Shown: one piece after another, positions 41,065 through 49,488 of the stretch
Layout: each line of letters starts with the position of its first letter
Position numbering within the stretch: position 1 is the first letter of the stretch
From: Limnobacter olei
GTDB taxonomy: Bacteria > Pseudomonadota > Gammaproteobacteria > Burkholderiales > Burkholderiaceae_B
Direction: 5' to 3'
Assembly: GCF_029087225.1 (NCBI RefSeq)
Contig: NZ_JARFJD010000029.1
Span: 1 to 61,442 of the forward strand
DNA: 61,442 nt
The notes under the pieces: generated by a model
Databases searched by the model: none
Told to the model about the DNA's origin: nothing
What the model saw: only the letters and a program-made list of their open reading frames with translations
Made by a program: the position numbers and the translations under genes

Positions 41065-43457
41065 TGAAAGAAGCAAAAATAAAAGGAACAGTGAGCTTGA
41101 ACACTGCACGCATGGGACAAATGAAACGCTCGCTTTTGAGCATTGCACTGGCTTCGATGGGCTTGGGACTGGGTGTTGCAGGCCATGCACAAAACCTGAA
41201 CCTTCAAAGCACAGCGCGGGTGCAAAACAGCCAGGAAGACAAATTCGCATTGAACTTTGTGAATGCAGACATTGACGCCGTGGTGCGCGCAATTGGCTCG
41301 TTTACCAATCAAACATTCGTTGTAGACCCCCGCGTGCGCGGTACGATTTCGCTGGTTTCGCCCCAACCCCTGAGCGCGGCCGATGCCAAGAATGCCCTGT
41401 TGGCTGCCCTGCGCCTGCAAGGTTTCACGATTGTTGAAAGCGGCGGCATAGCCCGCGTTTTGCCTGAAAACGATGCCAAAGTGCAGGCCGACAGTGTAGA
41501 CCCCCGCAAAGCCATGAACCAAAGCGGCAATGCGATCGTGACGCAAGTGTTTCAGCTGAACTATGAATCGGCCACCGCACTGGTGCCAGTGCTACGCCCT
41601 TTGATTGCGCCCAACAACACGATTGCTGCCTACCCCAACAACAACACCTTGGTGATCACCGATTACGCAGACAACCTGCAACGAATCGCCCGCATTATTG
41701 CCAGCATTGATGGCCCATATTCTGGCGACCTGGAAGTGGTGCCCCTTGAGCATGCCCTGGCCGTGGATTTGGCCGCCATTCTGGGCCGCATGCTGGATGA
41801 AGGCAACCGGGGCACGGGTGCCGCGGTGGATGCGGGTCAACGATTGTCTGTGATGGCCGACCCGCGCACCAACTCGCTGTTGCTGCGCACGCCGAGCAAA
41901 GCCCGCCTGAACCTGGCGAAGGCCCTGATTGCAAAATTGGACCAACCCACCAAACAACCCGGCAATGTGTGGGTGGTGTACCTGAAAAATGCCGAGGCCG
42001 CCAAGCTGGCGAAAACGCTGCAGGCTGTGCTCAGCAGCAGCCCGATTTCCGACAACAACAGCTCGTCCGGTCTAAGCTCACTGTCCGGCGGCGGCGTTGC
42101 TGGTGGATTGGGAGGTGACACCTCCAACACCAACAACAGCACGCGCAACGTTACCAACGGCAGCGCTGGTCTCGGTGGTTCCAGCAGCCTGGGGTCTTCG
42201 CTGGGTGGTGGCACCTCCAGCGGGCAATTGAGCGCCGCTTCGGGCAATGTAGATTTGAACAACGGCGGCATTGTGCAGGCCGATCCCTCCACCAATTCGC
42301 TGATTATTACCGCACCCGAACCCATTTACCGCAACCTGCGATCCATCATCGAAAAGCTGGATGTACGCCGTGCGCAGGTATTCGTAGAGTCACTGATTGT
42401 TGAAGTGTCTACCGACAAAGCTGCCGAGTTTGGCATTCAATTTCAGGGCTTGTCGGGCGTGGGCGCTGACGGTGTACGTGTCATTGGTGGCACCAACTTC
42501 AACGATCCAGGTTCTGGCAGCAATATCTTGGGTGCAGCCACCAACCTGGGCTCTGTGGGCCGCGGCCTGAACATTGGTGTGATTGATGGGCAAGTGAACA
42601 TTCCCGGCATTGGTACCATTTCCAACCTCGGCTTTTTGGCCCGTGCGCTGGAAAGCAAGGCCAACGCCAACATTCTATCTACTCCAAACATTCTGACGCT
42701 GGACAATGAAGAAGCCAAAATCGTGATTGGCCAGAACGTGCCTTTCATTACCGGGCAATTCACCAACAGCGGTGGCAACGGCGCCACGGTCAACCCATTC
42801 CAGACCATCGAACGACAAGACGTGGGCCTGACCTTGCGTGTTAAGCCGCAGGTGTCTGAAGGCGGCATTGTGAAATTGGGTATTTTTCAGGAAGTGAGCT
42901 CGGTGGTGGACAGCACCAACGTGTCGGGCATTATTACCAACAAGCGCTCCATTGAAAGCAATGTGTTGGTAGAAACAGGCAACATCATTGTGCTGGGTGG
43001 ATTGGTTGAAGACCGGGTCACCGGCAACGAGGAAAAGGTGCCGGGTTTGGGCGACGTGCCCGTGCTGGGGCAGTTCTTTCGCTATGACAACCGCCGTCGC
43101 CAGAAAACCAACCTGATGGTATTTTTGCGGCCCGTGGTAGTTCGCAACGAGGACCAAGCCCAAAGCATTGTAACGAACCGATACGATTACATGCGCCAGC
43201 TTCAACAGGAAAACCAGCCCGAGAGACGCTTTGGCTTGCCCAATATGGAAGCACCCGTGCTGCCCAGCCGCCGCCCTGCTGATGTGGCGCGCCCCAACAC
43301 TGTGGCACCAGCCCAGAGCAATGGCGATCCAATCAACCTGACGCCAAGCAACCGAATTCTGGTGATTCCCCGCGCCGGCGAAAGCAGCAGCAATTCGGAG
43401 GTAGGTCCCAATGGCGGTCGCATAATTCGCGGCCGAACTTCAGGAAATACGCCCTGA
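41064..43457 (+). CDS. gspD: Type II secretion secretin GspD
   Basis: This 797-residue outer-membrane secretin has a signal peptide best read from the internal MKRSLLSIALASMGLGLG. N0-N3 domains follow, and a Ser/Gly/Asn-rich loop (about 322-394) interrupts N3. The secretin domain has VFVESLIVEVSTDKAAEFGIQ, LVETGNIIVLGGLVEDRV and VPVLGQFFRYDNRRRQKTNLMVFLRPVV-type text. A Pro/Arg-rich tail follows. The formal ATG at 41064 overlaps the gspN stop. Confidence 0.95.
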   Translation: MKEAKIKGTVSLNTARMGQMKRSLLSIALASMGLGLGVAGHAQNLNLQSTARVQNSQEDKFALNFVNADIDAVVRAIGSFTNQTFVVDPRVRGTISLVSPQPLSAADAKNALLAALRLQGFTIVESGGIARVLPENDAKVQADSVDPRKAMNQSGNAIVTQVFQLNYESATALVPVLRPLIAPNNTIAAYPNNNTLVITDYADNLQRIARIIASIDGPYSGDLEVVPLEHALAVDLAAILGRMLDEGNRGTGAAVDAGQRLSVMADPRTNSLLLRTPSKARLNLAKALIAKLDQPTKQPGNVWVVYLKNAEAAKLAKTLQAVLSSSPISDNNSSSGLSSLSGGGVAGGLGGDTSNTNNSTRNVTNGSAGLGGSSSLGSSLGGGTSSGQLSAASGNVDLNNGGIVQADPSTNSLIITAPEPIYRNLRSIIEKLDVRRAQVFVESLIVEVSTDKAAEFGIQFQGLSGVGADGVRVIGGTNFNDPGSGSNILGAATNLGSVGRGLNIGVIDGQVNIPGIGTISNLGFLARALESKANANILSTPNILTLDNEEAKIVIGQNVPFITGQFTNSGGNGATVNPFQTIERQDVGLTLRVKPQVSEGGIVKLGIFQEVSSVVDSTNVSGIITNKRSIESNVLVETGNIIVLGGLVEDRVTGNEEKVPGLGDVPVLGQFFRYDNRRRQKTNLMVFLRPVVVRNEDQAQSIVTNRYDYMRQLQQENQPERRFGLPNMEAPVLPSRRPADVARPNTVAPAQSNGDPINLTPSNRILVIPRAGESSSNSEVGPNGGRIIRGRTSGNTP

Positions 43458-44917
43458 TGGAACTGCGCTTCAACCCACAAACAGTTGGCCGCCTGCACTA
43501 CGGTTTTGCCCGGCAAAACCAGGTGCTGTGCCTGGATGCTCAAAGTGAATTGTGGCGCTTAGCATTCAGCCCGCGTACGCCCAGCCACGCGCTAATCGAG
43601 GCGCAACGCGTTGCGCCCTGCCCCATTGACTGGGTGTTTTGCGAAGACGCCGTGGTACTTGAAAAAACAATCAACCAGGCTTACTCAAACCAGGAAACCA
43701 GCGCGGCGGCTGTGGCCGATGAAGTGGCAGGCGACCTGGACCTGGACCAGTTGATGCAAGATATTCCGGCGGTTGAAGACCTGCTGGAAACCGAAGACGA
43801 CGCACCGATTATTCGAATGATCAACGCCTTGCTGACGCAGGCCAGCCGCGATGGTGCATCAGATATTCACATTGAGGCGTTCGAGACTCACTCCGCGGTG
43901 CGATTCCGAGTGGATGGCACACTGCGCGATGTGTTGCAACCCCGCCGTGAATTGCACTCGGCCCTGATTTCACGCATCAAGATCATGGCCAGCCTGGACA
44001 TTGCAGAAAAACGTTTGCCGCAAGACGGCCGTATTACCCTGCGCATTGGCGGCAAACCCATGGATGTGCGTGTTTCAACCTTGCCCACAGGCCACGGCGA
44101 ACGTGCGGTGCTGCGTTTGCTGGACAAGGAAGCGGGCCGGCTTGAGCTGAGCCGCTTGGGCATGCCCGAGCACACCCTGAAGGAAATGGACCGGCTGTGC
44201 AACATGCCACATGGCATTATTTTGGTGACGGGTCCAACGGGGTCGGGCAAGACCACCACACTGTACGCTGCATTGTCGCGCATTGATTCTTCCACTACGA
44301 ATGTAATGACCGTGGAAGACCCTGTGGAATACGATTTACCTGGCATTAGCCAAACCCCGGTGAACGCGAAAATCGACATGACTTTTGCCAAGGCCTTGCG
44401 CGCCATTTTGCGCCAAGACCCAGACGTAATCATGATTGGTGAAATCCGCGACCTTGAAACCGCACAAATTGCGGTGCAGGCGTCGCTGACGGGGCACTTG
44501 GTTTTGGCCACCCTACACACCAACGATTCCGTGAGTGCTGTGACGCGCCTGGTCGACATGGGCGTTGAACCATTTTTGTTGTCCTCAAGCCTCTTGGGTG
44601 TATTGGCCCAGCGCCTGGTACGCCGCCTATGCCCACATTGCAAAACCAGCACCCTGGATGAGCACGGCGACACGCATTGGCATGCCAATGGCTGCGACCA
44701 GTGCGGCCACACAGGCTACATAGGCCGTACCGGTGTATACGAACTGTTTACGATTGACGATGAATTGCGCACCATGGTGCACAACGAAAACTCGGAAGCC
44801 GAAATGCGCCAGCGCGCACAGGCCAAGGGCATGAAGAACATGCGGGAAGACGGCCAACGCTGGGTGACCAGTGGTACCACCACGCTGGAAGAACTGCTTC
44901 GAGTCACGAGAGACTGA
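43457..44917 (+). CDS. gspE: Type II secretion ATPase GspE
   Basis: This 486-residue hexameric ATPase powers pseudopilus assembly. It has Walker A GPTGSGKT (259-266), the Asp box VMTVEDPVEYDL, Walker B IMIGEIRDLETA, the His box LVLATLHTNDSVSA and a zinc module (CPHCK ... CDQCGHTGYIGRTGVYE). The N-terminal GspL-binding part is present. Its ATG overlaps the gspD stop. Confidence 0.96.
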   Translation: MELRFNPQTVGRLHYGFARQNQVLCLDAQSELWRLAFSPRTPSHALIEAQRVAPCPIDWVFCEDAVVLEKTINQAYSNQETSAAAVADEVAGDLDLDQLMQDIPAVEDLLETEDDAPIIRMINALLTQASRDGASDIHIEAFETHSAVRFRVDGTLRDVLQPRRELHSALISRIKIMASLDIAEKRLPQDGRITLRIGGKPMDVRVSTLPTGHGERAVLRLLDKEAGRLELSRLGMPEHTLKEMDRLCNMPHGIILVTGPTGSGKTTTLYAALSRIDSSTTNVMTVEDPVEYDLPGISQTPVNAKIDMTFAKALRAILRQDPDVIMIGEIRDLETAQIAVQASLTGHLVLATLHTNDSVSAVTRLVDMGVEPFLLSSSLLGVLAQRLVRRLCPHCKTSTLDEHGDTHWHANGCDQCGHTGYIGRTGVYELFTIDDELRTMVHNENSEAEMRQRAQAKGMKNMREDGQRWVTSGTTTLEELLRVTRD

Positions 44918-44935
44918 ACGAGAGACTAGGCAAAT

Positions 44936-46150
44936 ATGGCAGTTTTTCGATACGAGGCATTAAACGCCCAAGGCAAAACAGTGAAGGGCTCGATGGAGGC
45001 CGATTCCCCGCGAGCTGCACGCAACCAGATGCGCATGCAAGGCATGACACCGATTGAAGTGCTGGAGGTAGGCAGCGCGAAAATGACCGGCAAGAAAGCT
45101 GGGCGCTTTGACCGGGAGTTGAGTAACCGCGAAGTTGTGCTGTTAACCAGGCAACTGGCGAGCCTTCTGCAAGCCCGCCTGGCACTGGCCCAAGCCTTGG
45201 CTGCGCTAGTTGAGCAGGCTGAGAAACCATTAATACGGGAGCGAATCAACAGTATTCGCTCAGAAGTGGTTTCAGGCACACCGCTGAGCCAGGCGCTTGC
45301 GCAATATCCAAAAGCCTTTCCTGAGATGTACGTGGCCACTGTGGCCGCTGGTGAAAACACCGGTGATTTGGGCGGCGTATTGTCCAAACTGGCCGATGCG
45401 CTGGAAGCCCGCCAAGCCCTGCAGCAAAAGGTAAGCGCGGCATTCATTTACCCAGCCATTGTGACCGTGGTGGCGTTGATGGTGGTGATCGGCTTGCTCA
45501 CCTATGTGGTACCACAAGTGGTGTCAGTGTTTGAGAGCAACAACCAAGCGTTGCCCACACTCACGGTGGTGATGATTGCCTTGTCAGACCTGCTTCGCGA
45601 CTGGGGATGGTTAATGGCATTGGCGCTGGCGGTGGCGATTTACCTGTTTCGCAATGCGCTGAAAAACAAAGCATTCAAATTGAAATTCGATGAATTCGTG
45701 TTGACCATTCCGGTAGTGGGCCCATTCATTCGCGCAGTGAACACAGCACGCTTGGCCTCGACACTCTCGATATTGGTGGGCAGCGGCGTTCCAATTTTGA
45801 AGGCCTTGGCCGCCGCAAACCGCACATTGGGTAACAGTGCCTTGCAACTGGCCATGGTGGATGTTCAGGAGCGCGTAAAAGAAGGCAGTGGTTTGAGCAA
45901 AGCCATGGGAAAAAGCGGTTTGTTTCCGCCGGTGCTGACTCATCTTGTGGCCAGCGGCGAAGCCACAGGGCAACTGGCTGCCATGTTGGAACGTGCCTCA
46001 GACAGCCAGCGCACCGAGGTGGAACGCAAAGCGATGTGGCTCACCAGCTTGATGGAACCCATACTTATTTTGGTGATGGGCCTTATTGTGTTATTGATTG
46101 TACTGGCGGTGATGATGCCGATTATTGAAGTCAACCAACTGATCCAATGA
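44936..46150 (+). CDS. gspF: Type II secretion platform protein GspF
   Basis: The 404-residue polytopic protein has two GspF domains, each with the family patterns LLTRQLASLLQARLALAQAL and LASTLSILVGSGVPILKAL, and three membrane helices. The late text PVLTHLVASGEATGQLAAML is diagnostic. Its stop overlaps the next regulator gene, which ties that gene to the secretion operon. Confidence 0.96.
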   Translation: MAVFRYEALNAQGKTVKGSMEADSPRAARNQMRMQGMTPIEVLEVGSAKMTGKKAGRFDRELSNREVVLLTRQLASLLQARLALAQALAALVEQAEKPLIRERINSIRSEVVSGTPLSQALAQYPKAFPEMYVATVAAGENTGDLGGVLSKLADALEARQALQQKVSAAFIYPAIVTVVALMVVIGLLTYVVPQVVSVFESNNQALPTLTVVMIALSDLLRDWGWLMALALAVAIYLFRNALKNKAFKLKFDEFVLTIPVVGPFIRAVNTARLASTLSILVGSGVPILKALAAANRTLGNSALQLAMVDVQERVKEGSGLSKAMGKSGLFPPVLTHLVASGEATGQLAAMLERASDSQRTEVERKAMWLTSLMEPILILVMGLIVLLIVLAVMMPIIEVNQLIQ

Positions 46151-46860
46151 ACATACAAAGCAGAACAGAAGTTGGACAAAACACCATTCGCGTGATGCTG
46201 GTGGACGACGACGACCGCATTCAGCAAGCGCTGCGCCTGGCCATTGAAACCCACCCTGAACTGAATCTGGTTGGGCAGGCCTACACTTTGAAAGACGCTC
46301 TCGCTGTGGTTGGAGAGCTGCAACCTGAAGTGGTGCTGGTTGACCTCGGCCTGCCCGATGGCAGTGGGTTGGAGCTGATTGCCCACATTCACCAACACAT
46401 GCCTGGTTGCGAGAGCATGGTATTGACCGTGTTTGGTGATGAATCACATGTGATCTCAAGCATCGAGGCAGGGGCTACGGGCTACCTCACGAAAGACACA
46501 CGCACTGCCGACATTCTTGATCGATTGAAACAACTGCGCGCTGGTGGCTCCCCAATAAGCCCTGTGATTGCCCGGCGATTGCTGAACCGGTTTCGCGGGG
46601 TGCCCACACCCGATCAACTCCCCACCAGCAAAACATCGGCGAATCAGGAATTCACACCTTTGTCGGAACGGGAGCAACAGGTGCTGGAAATGGTGGCCAA
46701 GGGATTTATGCAAGCTGAAATTGCCGATATTCTCGGCGTGTCCATCAACACCATCAGCACCTACATCAAACGAATTTACAAAAAACTTGCAGTGAATTCC
46801 CGCACCAGCGCAGTTCACCGCGCCAATGCCTTGGGATTGATCAATTTAAAAGACTGCTAA
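46147..46860 (+). CDS. NarL/LuxR-type response regulator, copy 1
   Basis: The 237-residue regulator has a receiver domain with the acidic pocket VDDDD, phospho-acceptor Asp66 in LVDLGLPDGSG, the switch Thr in LTVFGDE and the Lys in GYLTKD. A LuxR helix-turn-helix (LSEREQQVLEMVAKGFMQAEIADILGVSINTIS, in parts) ends the protein. It starts in the gspF stop codon (ATGA), so it is translationally coupled to secretion genes. Its cognate kinase should be the next gene. Target promoters are unknown. Confidence 0.93.
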   Translation: MNIQSRTEVGQNTIRVMLVDDDDRIQQALRLAIETHPELNLVGQAYTLKDALAVVGELQPEVVLVDLGLPDGSGLELIAHIHQHMPGCESMVLTVFGDESHVISSIEAGATGYLTKDTRTADILDRLKQLRAGGSPISPVIARRLLNRFRGVPTPDQLPTSKTSANQEFTPLSEREQQVLEMVAKGFMQAEIADILGVSINTISTYIKRIYKKLAVNSRTSAVHRANALGLINLKDC

Positions 46861-46864
46861 AACA

Positions 46865-48763
46865 ATGCCAGGTGCCCAACTGAAGCCCGCGTCAAGCTGG
46901 GCAAGACGACTTGGCCTGTTTTATGTGTTGGCCGTGTGTATCGCATTAAGCGGTGCTGCCCTGCTTTTTTACGAAATCGCCAAAGCCACCCCCTCAGATC
47001 CAGGCGCCATTGAATTAGGTATGGCGCGCTTTGCGGCACACACTGATTACCAAACCGAGCCGCCTGCGCACCTGGCAACAGCCACGGTGGTGCTATTGCC
47101 CCACCGAATCGACAACAAGTTGCGAGGCCCGGGCGGCTTTTACTGGTATGAAATGGATTTCACCGTGCTGCCGGAGAGCCGCATCGAGGCACTCTACATT
47201 CCACGCTTTGCCATGAATGCGGAGGTGTACCTGAATGGCGAGCGAATCGGTTACTTTGGCCCTATGACAGGCGCGTATGCAGAGCGCAACTGGAATCGCC
47301 CCCAAATTTTGAACCTGAGTACCCGGGTTTTGCGGCCCGGCAAAAACACACTGGCTATTCAAGTGCGGGCCTTTCCCGACTACTTGGCGGGCTTGTCTTC
47401 AATTTGGCTGGGCTCGGATGAAAACCTGCGCGAGGCCTACCGTTCGCGTTACGAGGTACAAGTGACCTCGGTTTACCTGAGCACAGCCTTTGTGTTGGGC
47501 GCAGGCATTGTGTTAACCATTCTGATTGGGATGGGCAAAACACGCAGCGGCCTGCTAATGTTGCTGGCTGCCACCTGTTTTTTGTGGGGCATTCGAAACC
47601 TGGCATTTTTGACCACAGTACCACCCGTTGAACATGGGCTGTGGATACAAATTACCCAAGGCGGCTTGCTGGTGTTCGCCAGTGTGATTGTGCTGTTGAT
47701 CCTTTTGTATTGCCGTGTTCCCAAACACAGGCTTGAATGGAAAATATGGGGTGCCTACACAGCAAGCTTTCCGGTGCTGCTGATGATCAATGAAAACTGG
47801 GCACTGCGCCTGGTGGGCTACTACGGCATTCTTGGCTTGTGCATGTACAGCTGGAATGTGTTGCAACTGATGCGCTATGGCAACAGCAAGCAGTCGCTGG
47901 CACCGCACGCCTTCGGATTCGGCTTGCTGTGTTACATGGCCTTGAGTGTGTCTGATCTGCTTTTTCTCGCAGGCATTTTGCCCTTCGACGGTTATTTTTT
48001 GAACCAGTACATGGGTATTGCCATGTTTCTGGCCATGAGCTACTTTTTGATCGACCGATACAGCGGTTTGCTGGCTGAGTCGGATCGTTTCAATGAAACA
48101 CTTCAAAATCGCCTGCTGGAGCGGGAGGCCGAACTGGCAGCGCAGTACCAGCGCTTGCAAAAAATTGATGAAGACAAGGTGAAAATGGCAGAGCGCCAAC
48201 GTTTGATGGCCGACATGCACGATGGCTTGGGAGCCCACCTCGTGGCCGCAATTCACCACCTTCAATCCTCCAACTTCAATCGCAAGAACACATTGAACCT
48301 GCTTGAATCGGGCTTGCGGGATTTGCAGCTGACCATCGACTCGCTCGAACCGATTGAACAGGACCTAACTACCTTGCTGGGCGCATTCCGTTACCGTATC
48401 GCTGACAACATGCGCAGTGCGGGCATTCGGCTGCATTGGGTGATTGATGAAGACATACCCCCCATTCCCTACCTGGATGCACGCAACTGCCTGCATGTTC
48501 TGCGCATTGTTCAGGAAATTTTTACGAATATTTTAAAACACGCCAACGCCAGCGAAGTAAGCCTGCATGTTTCAAGGGGACCAAAATATGTGGGTGTTCA
48601 TATTCAAGACAACGGCGTAGGATTTGTACTGGAGAGAAGCCAGCACGGCAGGGGTTTAAAAAACCTGAAACAGCGTGCGAGCGCTTTGGGCGGCAGCATC
48701 GATATTCACGCTGAAGCTGGGCAAGGCACCCGTTTTCTGCTCAAATTACCCTTGGATACCTAA
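46865..48763 (+). CDS. Sensor histidine kinase with carbohydrate-module-like sensor, copy 1
   Basis: The 632-residue kinase has an N-terminal membrane helix (LGLFYVLAVCIALSGAALLFY) and a periplasmic beta-sandwich (about 40-190) with FYWYEMDF, AEVYLNGERIGYFG and LRPGKNTLAIQVRAFP. The last motifs are typical of galactose-binding-like domains of glycosidases and 7TMR-DISM receptors. About seven helices follow, then a coiled coil, a HisKA_3 box with His452 in MADMHDGLGAHL, and an ATPase domain (EIFTNILKHANASE, IQDNGVGFV, GRGLKNLKQRA). It likely phosphorylates the regulator four bases upstream. Confidence 0.9.
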   Translation: MPGAQLKPASSWARRLGLFYVLAVCIALSGAALLFYEIAKATPSDPGAIELGMARFAAHTDYQTEPPAHLATATVVLLPHRIDNKLRGPGGFYWYEMDFTVLPESRIEALYIPRFAMNAEVYLNGERIGYFGPMTGAYAERNWNRPQILNLSTRVLRPGKNTLAIQVRAFPDYLAGLSSIWLGSDENLREAYRSRYEVQVTSVYLSTAFVLGAGIVLTILIGMGKTRSGLLMLLAATCFLWGIRNLAFLTTVPPVEHGLWIQITQGGLLVFASVIVLLILLYCRVPKHRLEWKIWGAYTASFPVLLMINENWALRLVGYYGILGLCMYSWNVLQLMRYGNSKQSLAPHAFGFGLLCYMALSVSDLLFLAGILPFDGYFLNQYMGIAMFLAMSYFLIDRYSGLLAESDRFNETLQNRLLEREAELAAQYQRLQKIDEDKVKMAERQRLMADMHDGLGAHLVAAIHHLQSSNFNRKNTLNLLESGLRDLQLTIDSLEPIEQDLTTLLGAFRYRIADNMRSAGIRLHWVIDEDIPPIPYLDARNCLHVLRIVQEIFTNILKHANASEVSLHVSRGPKYVGVHIQDNGVGFVLERSQHGRGLKNLKQRASALGGSIDIHAEAGQGTRFLLKLPLDT

Positions 48764-48774
48764 ACCGGCAAATC

Positions 48775-49488
48775 ATGAACGCGCGAGATCTTGATCACAT
48801 TGAAGCCAAGCCAGTCGGTGTGATCTTGGTCGAGGATGAACCCGCCACGCAAGACCACCTGACCCGCGTGATTGACTCCTCCCCTCACATGACATTGCTC
48901 GGCGTGGCCAGCACTGTTCAAGACGCCTACTCCCTGTTGTTCATGACCAACCCGAAAGTTGCGCTGATCGATTTGGGTTTGCCCGATTCATCAGGCATTG
49001 AGGTGATTGAGTGGCTTAGCAAACACAAACCCGAAACAGAGTGCCTGGTGATTACTGCATTTGGTGATGAAGACCATGTGGTGAGAAGCTTGGAAGCCGG
49101 CGCAAGCGGCTACCTGCTGAAAGACTATTCCAACGAAGAATTGATTGAACACATTCTGGAAGTGGCCAACGGCGGTTCGCCCATTAGCCCATTGATTGCA
49201 CGCCAGTTGCTGTCAAAAATGCAAATGCCGCGCCCTGTCGATGCCGATTGTGCTCAAAACAAGGCCGATCAAGATGAATCGCAAAAAGCATGCAGCATTA
49301 CCGACCGGGAATTGAAGGTGATTCAACAAGTGGCCCGTGGTTTTACAGCGCAGGAAATTGCAGCGCAAATGGGTATTTCAACCCACACAGTGGCGACTCA
49401 CGTGAAGCGCATTTACAAAAAACTGCACGTGCACAGCAGGTCTGAAGCGGTGTATGAAGCCACCCTTCTGGGGCTGCTTGACCTTTGA
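48775..49488 (+). CDS. NarL/LuxR-type response regulator, copy 2
   Basis: The 237-residue regulator is a paralogue of copy 1, with the same length and the same phospho-acceptor position (Asp66 in LIDLGLPDSSG). It has ITAFGDE, GYLLKDY and a LuxR helix-turn-helix (ITDRELKVIQQVARGFTAQEIAAQMGISTHTVATHVK, in parts). The linker (DCAQNKADQDESQKACS) differs from copy 1. It follows the first kinase by eleven bases. Confidence 0.93.
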   Translation: MNARDLDHIEAKPVGVILVEDEPATQDHLTRVIDSSPHMTLLGVASTVQDAYSLLFMTNPKVALIDLGLPDSSGIEVIEWLSKHKPETECLVITAFGDEDHVVRSLEAGASGYLLKDYSNEELIEHILEVANGGSPISPLIARQLLSKMQMPRPVDADCAQNKADQDESQKACSITDRELKVIQQVARGFTAQEIAAQMGISTHTVATHVKRIYKKLHVHSRSEAVYEATLLGLLDL